Shown here piece after piece: positions 1-12,924 of a DNA stretch of 64,000 bases; position 1 is the stretch's first letter, and every line of letters starts with the position of its first letter. The DNA lies in assembly GCA_008638375.1 (NCBI GenBank), contig CM018035.1, positions 3,523,501 through 3,587,500 on the forward strand, in the 5' to 3' direction. The notes under the pieces were generated by a model. The model had not been told where the DNA came from. It saw only the letters and a list, made by a program, of their open reading frames with translations, and ran no database searches. The position numbers were made by a program, and so were the translations under genes. Source of the stretch: Nyssa sinensis (lineage: Eukaryota > Streptophyta > Magnoliopsida > Cornales > Nyssaceae).

Positions 1-59
1 CCTTTACCCATTTTGTATTAATAAAGTTGTAACTTTGCCTGCATCACCACCACATTTTT

Positions 60-440
60 AGATCCTGAGTAATTTGATGTTGGGTGATTGTCATGAATTC
101 ATCCGGGTTCTTGATGGTTCATTGATTACCCAATGCGACTTGAATTATTATTATTTTTTTTTTTATATATGCGGGTGTTATTTTTAGGATACCTTCTTAT
201 GAAAAGATTATTGACTTTGTGTGAGCTGTTATTAGATGTAAAGGAGATTTCGAGTTTGTAAGTGTTTTATTTTTGTAATATCTTCGATATATAATAAATT
301 GAACATCATTGTTCGTGGATATAGGCATCTTGCCGAATCACATATCTTGTGTCTTCTCTGTATATATATTTTTGTTTATTTTTCTTATTTGAGATTGATT
401 TACTGTTTGTTTTTATCACTTCCACACAATATTTAATTCC
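60..440 (+). repeat. LTR-like fragment, probably Ty1/copia; copy 1
   Basis: This stretch is recognisably similar to 26515-26880. Shared blocks include the segment around 90-130, 'taataaattgaacatcat' (291-308) and the T-rich tail near 360-410. The wording 'ataggcatcttgccgaatcac' (320-340) resembles the U5 end of plant copia LTRs. I see no primer-binding site after it, so it is probably a solo or broken LTR. The family assignment is from memory. Confidence 0.45.
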
Positions 441-3190
441 AGAGATTTCCTGTTAATTTATGTCATTTTCCCCCCTTGTTAAAACAGATTCATGGAATGA
501 ACATCTCTTCACTTGGTTTTGCTTTCTATGATCACAGTCCAATGAAAGTAGTAGTTGAATGTTAAGTATTTTTCCTTTTGACCCCTTTTCCTTTTTCTCC
601 TTTTCATTTGTTAGCTTTTCCCCTCTCCTTTTCAGCTTTTCCAATTGCATTCCCCTCAACTTAAGTTTTTCCATGCATGCCTTTCCGCAACTTTATCTCA
701 AGTTTTTGAATCTCTCTCTTTCATGCTTTGGGACCCAGAAGTTCTTGATTTGCAAGAAACCATAAAAGAACTTGAAAACAAAGCAATTAAAAATATTCTT
801 TCTTGTTGATTACTTGGTTTCTTCTTAATGGATGAAAATGAAACATATATAGGATACAAGTTGGAAGAACAATAAAGTAGAGAAAGAAACCTGAAAGTAA
901 CTCCAACCCATTCCATAATATTTTTTTCTTTTTTATGGGTTTGTTTGGTTCATGTGATTGCTTCATATTATCTACCATTCTTAACTACCATTGCAGAAAT
1001 GGAGGAAATGATAGATGAAAAGAATATATACATAATATATATGTGTGTGTGTGTGCGTGTTTGTGTGTGTGTGTGTGATGATGATGATTTGAATTGTGGA
1101 TTGGCTTAAAGATAAGCCTCTAAAGCTGAAAGGCAAAACTATTAATTTTTAAAGTAGATTCGCATGTGCAGATAACTTATAAGCAATATAAAGAATCAAC
1201 AATACCATGTATAGAAAAAATGGTGGAAAATCAAGTTTCCAGTTGAAGGCTAAATGATAGTCGGCTGTGTGACCTTCGACAAAACCAGGGAAAGATCTTC
1301 GGTATTCCCACGTGCTTGTTTCAAGGTTGCCCTCTTTGATTGTCAAAAATGGCAGTTCTCTTTCTTTGTACCCTTCAAGCTCGCCTAGCATAGTAGCCAA
1401 ATGAATAATTATTCAGTGAGATATCACACCACGTCATCTTATGACAATTTGTCATAAAATTATAATTTTTTCATGTTTTATGAATATTAAACTTCTCTTT
1501 AATTTTAGCATTAATTATATTTTTACGAGAGAAGTCTCATATAATAATTTCTCATGTCAATCTTAATGGCAAGAAGTCATTTAGGAAAAATGTTATACTT
1601 CTTAAATTTATATTCCAAATTTCTATATTAAATGATGTGGCATAATCACATTAATTATATGATTTTAAGTATTATCAGTAATTTAATGTCATGTCAATGT
1701 TATATTGAGATAGAAATTTTGGATATAATTTTAAGTAGTGCAGTATGACTCATTATTTAATGAATTAAAAATCACCAAATTATTCCAACACCAAATAGGT
1801 GGAGTTCATTTACCCTGACTTCATTTAGTTGGACCCCACCTCAATTTGTTGGGAAGTTTAGCATTTTTGTATTTAATTAGAAAATATTTAATGATTCTTG
1901 GATTATTGGTTTTGACGATTTAGAAAAAGTGTATGTAGACATATCAGTGTATTTTTTGTCCATGTGACTTTTATCTGAATCGTCGAGACTATTGAATAAT
2001 TACTCGTATTTAATGGGACGATATTCAATGTAATGTAATAATCTTATTTTTTTATTGTGATATATTTTGTAAGTAACAGTCACACCATATTAAATAATTA
2101 CGTGGTACAGTAATTTTTCTTTAATGGTATTTGAATATCATTAGGGGAGGGGTTTGTTATTGGGATTGTCACTTGCACAATACTTTCTTTTTGAAATTGC
2201 AAAATTGTCATTAAATTAAAAAATATTTCTTAGTCCAAATTAATCGAATACTTCATTTTTATATTTTAAAATGAAATCTAAATATATTTGACTAGATGGA
2301 TTAACTTGACCATTGAGACAATGACTTATTCACCTTATCACCTCATTAAATTAATGCCAAATGCTACCATCCAATCAACCCAATTGTCTCTCTAAATGCC
2401 CTAATTTCATGTTCTTGAAACCGAATTGAGATTTTCTTTAGTGTATTGTGTTATTTTTGTCATGTATTTTTAATCTAATTTGCACACGATTTAAATAAAA
2501 TTCTTACGGCTCTTGTTGGGATTTTCAAAATTTTGCAATAATTACTATTGACACTCCGCATTGATCCAGTTTCACAGTTCAATTTAGTTTATGATTTTAA
2601 GATTTTGAAACACTTACAAATTATATTTTTCGAAAAAAAAAATGACAAAGAGAGAGTGCTACAAGAATTAATTTTGTACTATTATATAAGGATTTTGACA
2701 TTTTCTTTGTACATTTTCATCTTTAATTAGTGAAATGGTTCGTTCGTTGTACTTTATTGATTGACAAATAAGAGAGAGATAATTAGTTTTGGACTATTGT
2801 ACGATAATTTTGATTTTTTTTCGTGTATCTTAATTTTTTATTAGTAAAATCGTTTGTTGCGTACTTCATCATTACATATATGCATATCATTATATTTTTA
2901 TTTTCCATACTTTTTTGACTCTCGTTTATTTTTTTTTAGATTTTTAAAATTTTGAATTTTTGACTCTATTTTTTATAATAAAAAAAATTGTAAAATTTAG
3001 GAGTTTCACTCCTCGTAAATTTAAATTTTTTTTTATATGTTTGTCTTCTTAAATTTATTATCTAGAATTGCATGTAGCATTAAGGAAAGTGTCCTTTTCA
3101 AAGCAATCTCAGTCCAATGAAATCTGTCTTCCATGACTATGTTGGTTGAGTAGACCTGGAACCATTGGCAACCTATTCATTATGAAATCA
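441..3190. other. Gene-free AT-rich stretch
   Basis: No coding region with convincing family similarity was found. It holds a (GT)n microsatellite at about 1040-1077. One minus-strand open frame at 1149-1400 (83 codons) has mixed composition not typical of random AT-rich DNA, but I do not recognise it. Otherwise it is AT-rich intergenic sequence. Confidence 0.5.
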
Positions 3191-3196
3191 CCTTAA

Positions 3197-3315
3197 GTGC
3201 TGTTTGGTTCACATCAAAATTCACAAGCAATAATAATTAGTGACTCTTTCATTATTAAGTCATTGAAATTTGCATGTGAAAGGAGATATTTTGATGCCAA
3301 CCCAACGGAAAATAG
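3197..3315. mobile_element. Short MITE-like element with inverted ends
   Basis: The left end reads 'tgtttggttcacatcaaaat' and the right end 'attttgatgccaacccaac'. The second is nearly the reverse complement of the first. The interior is about 80 bp and noncoding. TAA precedes the left end, but the matching right-hand target duplication is not clean, so boundaries and superfamily are uncertain. Confidence 0.4.
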
Positions 3316-4725
3316 GGAATCTAATTAATTAATTATTAGATTAAGAAATGAGAGTGGGATTGGGATTGGATTATCCAAAATAAATATATAGGAAGCTTGG
3401 AGCCAAACTCATTAATTGCATTCACTTCTTTCAACCCTTTAAATGATATACCGACATAAAAGAAACCCTATTAAAAACCAGCGGTATCTTGGAGATATCA
3501 AAGCTGCAACGCATACCCACGTCCTCTTTTTGCGTCGGTTATGACCGTACGGTTTGACCTGAATCTTTGGTGAGCTGCGTTTTTCTTTCAATATGGCATG
3601 GCTTGGCTTAGCCCAGCCTAGCCGCTTCCTCACACTCCTTCCTTCCACCCACAAATCAAATACAAACCCTAGCTTTCAATCTTATCTAAAGAAGAAGAAG
3701 AAAGGAAAACCTAGCAAATGCATTGAGTGGAGACAAAAATTAACAACTTAAATTTTAAAAAATAAATAAATTAATATATAACTATTACATCAATTTAAAT
3801 ATAAAAAAATAAATTTTAGTTAAAGACGATAAGTTATAACTAAAGTCTGAAGATCTTTAAGAAAGACGTGAGAAACAAGTACCCTTGAAGAGCCCAGTAC
3901 AATAGAGAGTTGCATGTTGCATTCGGAAAGAATAAATCATTCTAAACAAAGAATCTATTTATTCTTTCCCAATTGCTTACATACTAGAATTCCAGAGATA
4001 TTTGATAAAAAAAATTATAAATAATTTTTTCATAAAATTAGGACAATTAAAGACCGTCAAAATTATACCACATCAGGTGATGGCGTGCAGTGATATTCTG
4101 TTAAATTAATTCTCGAGTGAAAATTATAAATTGACTAGACATATAAAAGAATTCCTCATAAATTTAATATAATTTACATGATTTGCCATTATCTTTAGTC
4201 ATTTGTCAATTTGATTAATCATTTTGGACTGAATAGCATTAGTTTCAAAATATTTAATAGATCTTGAACAATTAGAGAAAGTTGACACATCATTGAGAGG
4301 ACATTTATACAGTAAAAACTGTGATAAAAAAAATGCAAATCAATATTGTACCTACCATGAAAGAATATAAAATAAGAGCAAGTGACAAGAACCATGATTA
4401 GATCTTCAAGTTCAAGTTAATGAGCTCAAAAGAAGATTAGGTACATGGAAGAAGAAGAAGAAGAATGAAGAATAGATACCCTTGAATATATAGTCTTAAA
4501 TCATTATTGGATCTTAAATAAGATGCGAAAGTGTGCTTTAGCTAATTAATGTATGTTTTCAAAAGTTTTCACATAGCTATCAGCTATGCATGGCCACTCG
4601 AATCAGGGACATTTAAGAAATACCCTACAACTTTTCCGGTTGAATTACCGATGAAGTTATTCTTTTTAGATTTTAAATTTTGCTATAATGGGTGAAGCCT
4701 CCAGAAGGGCAGTTGTTTATTAAGA
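3316..4725. other. Intergenic; promoter-like patch at 3420-3720
   Basis: No gene is seen. Positions 3420-3720 are less AT-rich and contain an 'aaaccctag' telo-box-like motif near 3664 and purine-rich sequence resembling a plant 5' leader. No open frame follows it. It may be a relic promoter. The rest is AT-rich. Confidence 0.3.
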
Positions 4726-4726
4726 A

Positions 4727-5095
4727 TCATGGATACGGACACGAAATACAGATATGACACGACACGATACGATACGGACACGCAGACACGTTATTTTTCA
4801 AAAAAATAAGACACGGACACGTTAGAAACACGTTGAATATATATAATTTTTTTATATTTTTATATGACCATATAATAAAAACCTAATGTTATTTCAATTA
4901 AAATTGGCATAAAAACACACAATTTTTTAAAAATATTATTAATATATTAAAATAAAAAAATAAAAAAATAATTAAATAAAAAATAAAAAACTTTTTCACT
5001 TAATCATTAACATCCATGATTCAAATATCCGGACACGTGTTTGAGAAGTGTTGGTGTCCAAGTCCAACACATATCCGACACAGACACATTAACTA
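4727..5095. repeat. Dispersed repeat with 'ggatacggacacg' ends, copy 1
   Basis: The left edge carries runs of 'gatacggacacg'. The right edge (5025-5090) carries related motifs in inverted orientation ('tccggacacgtg', 'atccgacac'). The AT-rich middle, including 'tatatgacca' and 'aacctaatgttatttcaa', recurs at 46765-46960. Shared middle plus inverted ends suggests a non-autonomous DNA transposon whose superfamily I cannot name. Confidence 0.5.
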
Positions 5096-6690
5096 AAATA
5101 GATTGTTCGTGGTTCAAAAGTTATATAAATCAATCTCATTCATTAACTATTAAAAGTTTATCCATTTTAACACTATCTACAAATGTACATAGAGTCTGCA
5201 TTGAAGTTTGTAATGGGACTTAATGTCGAACTTAATGGAATTCTAGAACTTACTATAGAAAAATAGTTGGTGTGTCTTTTAAACTGTTGACTAGAATTGG
5301 CAGCACACCAACTTAATTGCTTCTGAATTGCATTTATGATTTAGTATCATTGATATATTTAAACCAATATTTATTGTTATCAATGAATAATTTATTAAAT
5401 ATTATTGTAAAAAACTTTCTTTTAAATGAAATTCATATTTTTCCTTAAAATCTAAAATATTTTGGTATAATGTTGGGGATTTTTGGACTCCAATCTTTGT
5501 TAATTTGATCCAATGATTTATATTGGTCAAGTATTTATCGCGACTCACTTTTCTATGGAACTATTTTTTTAGAATACGAAAAATAATTATGATTTGATAG
5601 AAATTTACACTTACTATAAAAGAAGAAGTTTAGTTAAAACATAATTGCAACAAACGATAAAATGGAAAAAGGAGCATGATGTTATGATTGTGTTCGAAGA
5701 AGTCCAAGTTTATATCATCTCCAAATTGCTTGTAAAAGCTTGGATGTGAAATAAGTGATGTGACAAATACATTGAATTTATTTATTTATTTATTTAAATC
5801 TATGCAACTATCTAAGGTTAAGAATCCACAAAGCATTCGTGAAGAATTTTTTTTTTATGAATCGAATTCATAGATCATAGTATAATATATTTAAGTATGA
5901 TATTTGACTCTTAAAAGATACGAAAATAACGTCTTGAATATATAATAAGATGTTATTAGCACACTTTAATCAAAAAATTCTTGAATAAAACTAACCTACC
6001 ATTATAACTGTGTTTTTTTAATGATGTCATGTCATATATATTATGACTCATATTTTTAATAGGTCATAACACATATTGAAAATGTACATTATCACTGCCT
6101 TTATTTTAACCAGGTCACTAACATGATTTATGAAAAAATTTCTCAATGTCTGTGCTAATAAAACAAAATTATACAATTTCAGAAAAACTTCACTAAAAAT
6201 CATTCGGGTGTAATAGAATCAAGTCAATTAATAAATGATACACAGAGAAATTATATGAGTCATACAATATATTTTATTTATATGTTATGTATTAATTGAC
6301 TGGATTTCTGTAGAGTAATGAATAATTTTTCAAATCTTCAAACTACTAGCTAAAAGAGGTATGATTTTTTGAGCCTATTAGCAAGAGCCATATAAAGCCA
6401 AGCTCAAGCCAAAGACAACTGAAAAAACAGTTGGAGCTTAAAGCCTTCGACCGCTTAAAGTTAGTTGAGACTACAAACTCAACTCTCCAGAATATCTAAC
6501 GGTCAACTCCTACCAGGCACTCTCTCTCTCTCTCAACTGTAAGAAACTCTCTGGGTTCTTTCTTTTGTTTTATATCCTTAAATCACTCGGACCCCACGTC
6601 TCTCTCTCATCCTCTCTTCCTTATTTCTCTCTTAAAACCACCATATATAGCTGCCCTATAAAACACCCGTTCGTCACCGGAATCCCGGAA
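5096..6690. other. Upstream region of the GL2-like gene
   Basis: No coding region. The last 200 bp contain a short CT tract (about 6520-6535) and a pyrimidine-rich leader. TATAAA occurs at about 6657 but lies only 39 bp before the chosen ATG, so I do not assign it as the functional TATA box. Regulatory elements of a trichome/root-hair type promoter are expected here but none could be proven by eye. Confidence 0.4.
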
Positions 6691-6695
6691 CTGCC

Positions 6696-9600
6696 ATGGG
6701 CGTGGACATGTCGAATCCTCCAAATTCTCGTACCAAAGACTTCTTTGCTTCTCCAGCTCTTTCTCTCAGTCTCGTAACAATCTTCTAACCCTCTTATTTT
6801 TCGTTCATCTGGGTGCTTATATATGTATCTATATATGTATATATATGATAAGTCTCGTATAACTTTTCTTTATGCTTTGTTCTTAAAGGCTGGGATTTTC
6901 CGAGATGGCGCTACAGCGGCGGCTGCGGCTGCGGCAGCCAACATGGACGTGGAGGAGGGAGATGAAGAAAGTGGTGCCGGCGGAAGCCGAAGAGATGAAC
7001 AAACTGTGGAGATCAGCAGTGAGAACTCAGGACTTGCAAGATCACGATCTGATGACGATTTCGACGACGACGGAGAGCATGACGATGACGGTGATGGCGA
7101 TAAAAACAAGAAAAAGAAGAGAAAAAAGTATCATAGACACACTGCCGAGCAAATCAGAGAAATGGAAGCGTGAGTTCCCTTTTACTATATATATAAACGT
7201 ATATGTATACGATTATATATACGCATTCGCAATATATAGATAAAGTTAAGGTGATTTAATGGGTTGACTCAGAATTATCCCTGGGTTTACTCATTACAAG
7301 TGAATCATGAACACTGCAATTGTATTTATTAATGCAGTTGGTGCAATATCGTTTGATTTCTGAACTACAACGTTTTGGGTATGAATTAATTCATGACATG
7401 CATTGCTGATTAATCAATAACTCGGGAGTTTTATGAGAAATGAACTCAGTTAAACTCGTTCCATTCATGCGTGAAACAGCTGATCGATCTATCAGCTCAA
7501 AGAGAGCTTTGTCACGTATGAAGAACTCACAAAGACTTCCTTTTTTTTTTTCCAAAAAGCAAAAAAAGAACTAATGACAAAGCTATAAAAAAAACAAGAT
7601 TAAAAAGTTAAAGCTATTAAAAAGCTAAAGCAAACTTAAATTTTTATTTTTTTGATAACTTTATTTTTTTTTCTTTTAGAAATTATATGTATACTAGGAA
7701 GAAGGTGATGAAACAGTAAATATGTGTGTAACCAGGAAGCTTCCTTTTCTTTTAATAAATAAATTATGTATATTTACCTCTATTTGTTAAATGTTTCACA
7801 CACACACACACACACACATAAACATTGAAGCTTATAGTGAAACTTGCACATTACCCTCCATGGCTGTATTGTTAAATGTTCATCTTACATGGATATATAT
7901 ATATATATATATATGTATATGTATATATTTCCAGGCTCTTTAAAGAGTCACCCCATCCAGATGAGAAGCAAAGACAGCAACTGAGCAAGCAATTAGGCCT
8001 TGCTCCTAGGCAAGTCAAGTTCTGGTTTCAAAATCGCCGGACACAAATCAAGGTATCAAACATAATTATTTATCTTGTTCACGCCAATGGGTCATGTGAC
8101 TCTTATCTGTTGTGTGTGTGTGTGTGTGTGTCTATATATATATATATATATAATTCACTAAATAAGCTGTTTGTGAACAAGTAGTTGTCAGGTTGGATTT
8201 TCTTTGCAAATCTTGTAATGAGGAATGAGATATATGGCTATTGCAGACTATACAAGAGCGCCATGAAAATTCATTGTTGAAGACAGAAATGGACAAACTC
8301 CGCGAAGAAAATAAGAACCTGAGGGAGACCATTAAGAAGGCCTGCTGTCCTAACTGTGGATTTGCCAACTCTAACAGGGATTCCTCTGTGGCGACAGAGG
8401 AACAACAATTAAGGATTGAAAATGCTAGACTCAAGACCGAGGTTTTGAAAATCAAAATCACAGAACTCTGTCCCTTTTCCGGGTATTTTTAGACTATATG
8501 TTCTCATACTCATAATTTTGGATGATTTGTAGATTGAAAAACTCAGAGCAACTGTTGGAAAATACCCCCCTGGAACATCACCAACTACTTCCTCCTGCTC
8601 AGCTGGGAATGATCAAGAGAACAGAAACTCTTTAGATTTTTACACTGGGATTTTTGGACTTGAGCAGTCAAGAATTACGGAGATTGTTAACAAAGCCATG
8701 GAAGAGTTAAAAAAGATGGCTACTGCTGAGGAGCCACTATGGATTCGCAGCATTGAGACTAGTCGCGAGATACTAAATTATGACGAGTATATGAGAGAGT
8801 TTTCTGTAGAAAATTCAAGCACGGGCCCTCCAAAGAGATCTATTGAGGCCTCAAGAGAGACTGGTGTCATCTTTGTGGATCTCCCACGGCTGGTTCAAAG
8901 TTTCTTGGATGTGGTAAGAGACCGGGATTAAAAATTATTTAATTTTCAATTGTATAATGTGTTTGAATAGCAGAAAAGAAACTTTTGAAAATCAAGTTCT
9001 TTATTGAATTCAAAAAATGTATGCAAAATCCCAATATTTTTTCAATGGTTTTGATTAATGCATCTTTTGTGATCTTCCTCTGTTCTTGTAGAATCAATGG
9101 AAAGAGATGTTCCCATGCATGATCTCAAAAGCAGCTACTATCGCTGTCATCTGCAATGGGGAAGGTCCTAATAGAAATGGTGCCATTCAATTGGTGAGTG
9201 ATCGGCAGAACCTTTCTAATTGTCTCTAGTATTTGCTATTTACAAAAAAGAGAGAGCCTATGATTTGCATGTTTTAGTGATAGAATTTTGGTTACCTATA
9301 CAATGGAGTTCCCTCATGGTTGAATTTCTGAAATTTTAGCAGTATCAAATTACATAATTGAACTTCATGTCTGCAATCTCCTTAACATGGATTTTTTCTT
9401 TCATTTTCACCATGAGAAAGGGTGAGGTTGATCACGAAGTCTGAAATTTTTGAAATGGCTCAAGATTGGAAAGAAATGTAATTTAAATCATAAAGAGGAG
9501 TTATTAATCAGCTGAATGGGTCGTGTAATATGAAGAGCTGCAGAGTTTATTTTCAACAAGAAAAAAAAAAAACTGATTTACTGGCAAGCGGAATCAATGT

Positions 9601-12096
9601 TTCGTGTCATCAAACTCATCTGAATGTCAAAAAAATCTGGAATTTTAGTTGCATTTGATACTTCCTAGAAATTCAGGATTTTGCTTATTGATCTTGTGTT
9701 TGCAGAACACCCTGCTAACCTGCTTCCTGTAATGTTGTTCCATTTATTTCTTAATGCGCATTATTCCAATTGTATGGCAATACAAATTATGTTTTCTTAA
9801 GAACTACTGAGTGTGGCTTTTGTAAAGGTATTAAGACATTGTTTATCACATTACGGTTGCAGATGTTTGCGGAGCTGCAAATGCTCACACCAATGGTGCC
9901 CACGAGAGAAGTGTATTTTGTCCGAAGCTGCAAGCAATTGAGTGCTGATCAGTGGGCAATTGTTGATGTCTCTGTTGACAAAGTTGAAGATAATATTGAT
10001 GCGTCCATTGTAAAATGTAGAAAACGTCCATCTGGCTGCATCATTGAGGATAAATCAAATGGCCATTGTAAGGTAAACATATGTTTGTAAATTAACATTG
10101 TAGTTTTTCTTTTCAAATTTTTAGGGTCACTCTGCAAGACTGCAAACCATATTTGACTTTAGATCATTCCATTCCATTTTCCCAAGGTTTATGAGATTAT
10201 TTCAATTTTCGTAACATGTAAAACATAAGTCTATTTCTTTCTCTAACACATTCAAATTAACATTAATATGAAAATTTCAGGAAAAAATCTATTATATATA
10301 CCATCTTTTCATTGTAAGCCTCGGCAATGACTGTTTTAGATGACAGAATAAAGCATTGAGTTCTACTTCCGTGAGGTTTTCTAAATTTTCCTGCAAATGA
10401 ATGACCCAATGTGATATTCCTAATTGAGGACTTCAGTTAATGTAACCTTTAACTGTTATATTTCTTTTGAGTAATGGGGGAAAAACTTAGAAAGAGCTGA
10501 AATCAATGTCTGAGAAAGTGACCTTCCAATGGTTTACAGGTGATCTGGGTAGAGCACTTGGAATGCCAAAAAGGCACAGTTCACACCATGTATCGCACAA
10601 TCGTTAATAGTGGTCTAGCATTTGGTGCAAGGCATTGGATGGCAACTCTACAGCTGCAATGCGAGCGGCTTGTGTTTTTCATGGCAACAAATGTTCCATC
10701 TAAGGATTCAAGTGGTAAAAAGCTTACAAAACATTATTCACTATCTTCACATTTTCATATGTCATTACATATTTCACATGTTTTACGTTTCCTACATATT
10801 TAACCCATTCCCATCACTGTTCCCTCTAAGGATTCAAGTGGTAAGTCAACAAAACATTATTCACTATCTTCACATTTTTCACATGTCATTACATATTTCA
10901 CATTTTTGACATGTCATTACATATTTCACATTTTTCACATGTCATTACATATTTCACATTTTTCATATTTCTTACATATTTAACTCGTTCCCATTAATCT
11001 CTCCTCTAAGGATTCAAGTGTCACATTTTTCAAATGTTATTACATGTTTCACATTTTTCATATTTCTTACATATTTAAATCATTCCCATTACTGTATTCT
11101 AGGTGTTGCCACATTGGCAGGGAGGAAAAGCATTTTGAAATTGGCACAGAGAATGACATGGAGTTTTTGTCGCGCCCTTGGAGCATCAAGCTATCATACA
11201 TGGAACAAGGTCTCAAGTAAAACTGGAGATGATATAAGAGTGGCTTCCAGGAAGAACTTAAATGACCCTGGTGAACCTCTTGGGGTAATCTTGTGTGCAG
11301 TTTCTTCTGTATGGTTGCCCGTCTCTCACCATGTTCTGTTTGATTTCCTGAGAGATGAAGCCCGTCGAAATGAGGTCTGATTGCTTTCCCTTCTCTCCAA
11401 TAGATATAAAAAAATTGTATCTAATAATACTTGTTTTGATGGATTTTGTTTGCATTTATTTTAGTGGGATATCATGTCAAATGGAGGTCCAGTACAATCC
11501 ATTGTGAACTTAGCCAAAGGACAGGATCGAGGCAATGCAGTCACCATCCAAGTGAGTTCTCCCTCAAGTAGACTAACACTTGAAGTCTGAACCTTTCTTT
11601 TTTTTTCCTCCTGTTTTCTATCCAGCCAAACAGAGAAAATATACTAGAAATAAAAAAAGAAGCAATTTTTTCATTCAAATATAGTTCTAATTTGCATTAA
11701 CTTGTTGAATTTCAGACAATGAAGTCAAAAGAGAACAGTATGTGGATAATCCAAGATAGCTGCACAAATGCTTATGAATCCATGGTCATCTATGCTCCTG
11801 TGGACATTACTGGCATGCAGTCTGTGATGACAGGTTGCGACGCCAGCAATATCGCGATATTGCCTTCTGGTTTCTCAATTCTACCAGATGGAATTGAATC
11901 AAGGCCATTAGTGATCACTTCAAGGCAAGAAGAGAAGAGCACAGAAGGGGGATCTTTGCTTACCATAGCTTTTCAGATCCTGACCAGTAACTCTCCCACA
12001 GCCAAACTAAGTATGGAATCTGTAGAGTCTGTTAACACTCTTATATCATGCACATTAAGAAGTATTAAGACTAGCTTGCAGTGTGAGGATGGCTGA
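6696..12096 (+). CDS. GL2: GLABRA2-like HD-ZIP class IV homeobox transcription factor
   Basis: Eleven exons join to 759 codons plus stop: 6696-6773, 6889-7169, 7935-8052, 8247-8441, 8533-8913, 9092-9193, 9863-10072, 10540-10714, 11103-11374, 11465-11551, 11716-12096. All introns are GT-AG and phases agree. Order: an N-terminal '[14 protein letters not shown]' block as in GL2, a polyalanine run, an acidic region, a homeodomain (about residues 100-159; '[13 protein letters not shown]' recognition helix), a zipper-loop-zipper with CCPNC in the loop, a START domain and the conserved C-terminal domain ending 'LQCEDG'. Length is close to the roughly 750 residues of Arabidopsis GL2. Known role of the family: nuclear regulator of trichome, root-hair and seed-coat epidermal fate. 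The ATG at 6696 was chosen because it alone gives the conserved N-terminus. Introns carry (CA)n, (AT)n and (GT)n repeats; intron 8 has a duplicated donor cassette. Confidence 0.95.
10702..11095 (+). repeat. Nested tandem repeats in GL2 intron 8, with copied exon end
   Basis: The last bases of exon 8, 'ctaaggattcaagtg', ending at 10714, recur ending at 10840 and at 11020. Each is followed by AC-rich sequence containing 'tcattacatatttcaca'. Between 10870 and 10970 a shorter unit of about 28 bp ('catgtcattacatatttcac...') is repeated about three times. The 10714-to-10840 spacing is 126 bp and the next is 180 bp. This is local slippage or duplication of an exon-intron boundary. Confidence 0.85.
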
Positions 12097-12341
12097 TTTA
12101 TTTATTTATTTATTGTTAAATAGATAGGATACCAATTAGTTGTAAAATTTATAGACTTCAGGTTTCTTAACTGTTGTGAAAATGGTATTTTTGGTGTTGA
12201 ATTTATTTATTTATTTTTTTAGAAAATTTCATTGAATGGATTGGAAATAGAGATCAGTCATATATCTACTCAGCCAAAACAGGAATTCCTATTTTCATTC
12301 TTCATAGACTCATAGTCTAAGGGAAGTGAGAATTTTTTGTA

Positions 12342-12376
<35 letters not shown>

Positions 12377-12924
12377 TTTTCTCTCTGAAATGCAAGAAAT
12401 TAATTTGTACCGGGAGCTAGAACTTTAAGCTGGGGTCCCAAAAAAATGATTATTTGTCCTTTGTGAACTTAATGTTCAATGGCAGATTCTTGGCTTGTCA
12501 CTGGACCACAGTGGAAGAGGCTCGTCATAATAATCATTCCATAAGAGGAGCCAACCTGTAGCAAATTTATCTGTTCAGCTCTGTTCATAGTGAGGCTTGT
12601 TCCAATAACATATTCATGACAACTCCCCCCCCCCCCCCCCCCCAACACCATTCTTAATCTCTAACTGAGAGGTCTTTAAATGTCTTAACAGTTTGAAAAA
12701 CAGGCTATTTTCCTTTTTTTATTCTCTCTGTCATGAATGCAAAACCTTGAAATTAATGTTGACTGAAGAACAAAGAAACATAACTGAAAAGAGAGATTAT
12801 AACTTTGGATAATTGTGACTAATAATAGTTGACTAACAGTCATTGTCATAAATCAGTCTGTAAAACAAAAATAAAGCCAAGTACCAAATTCAAAAAACTA
12901 AACCAGACTGTCTTGTTACTTTCA
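12097..12924. other. Intergenic between convergent GL2 and MADS genes
   Basis: This is 3' flank of both convergent genes. It contains a (GA)n microsatellite at about 12350-12375 and an unusually pure run of 19 C at 12625-12643. No further gene was found. Confidence 0.7.

Noticed and set aside
6657..6662. TATA box for the GL2-like gene
   Set aside because: Only 39 bp before the ATG, leaving almost no leader; a start further upstream is more likely.
10715..10840. In-frame extension of GL2 exon 8 to the stronger donor as the normal form
   Set aside because: An in-frame stop at 10801-10803 would truncate the protein, and the 10714 donor joins exon 9 to give the conserved [14 protein letters not shown].
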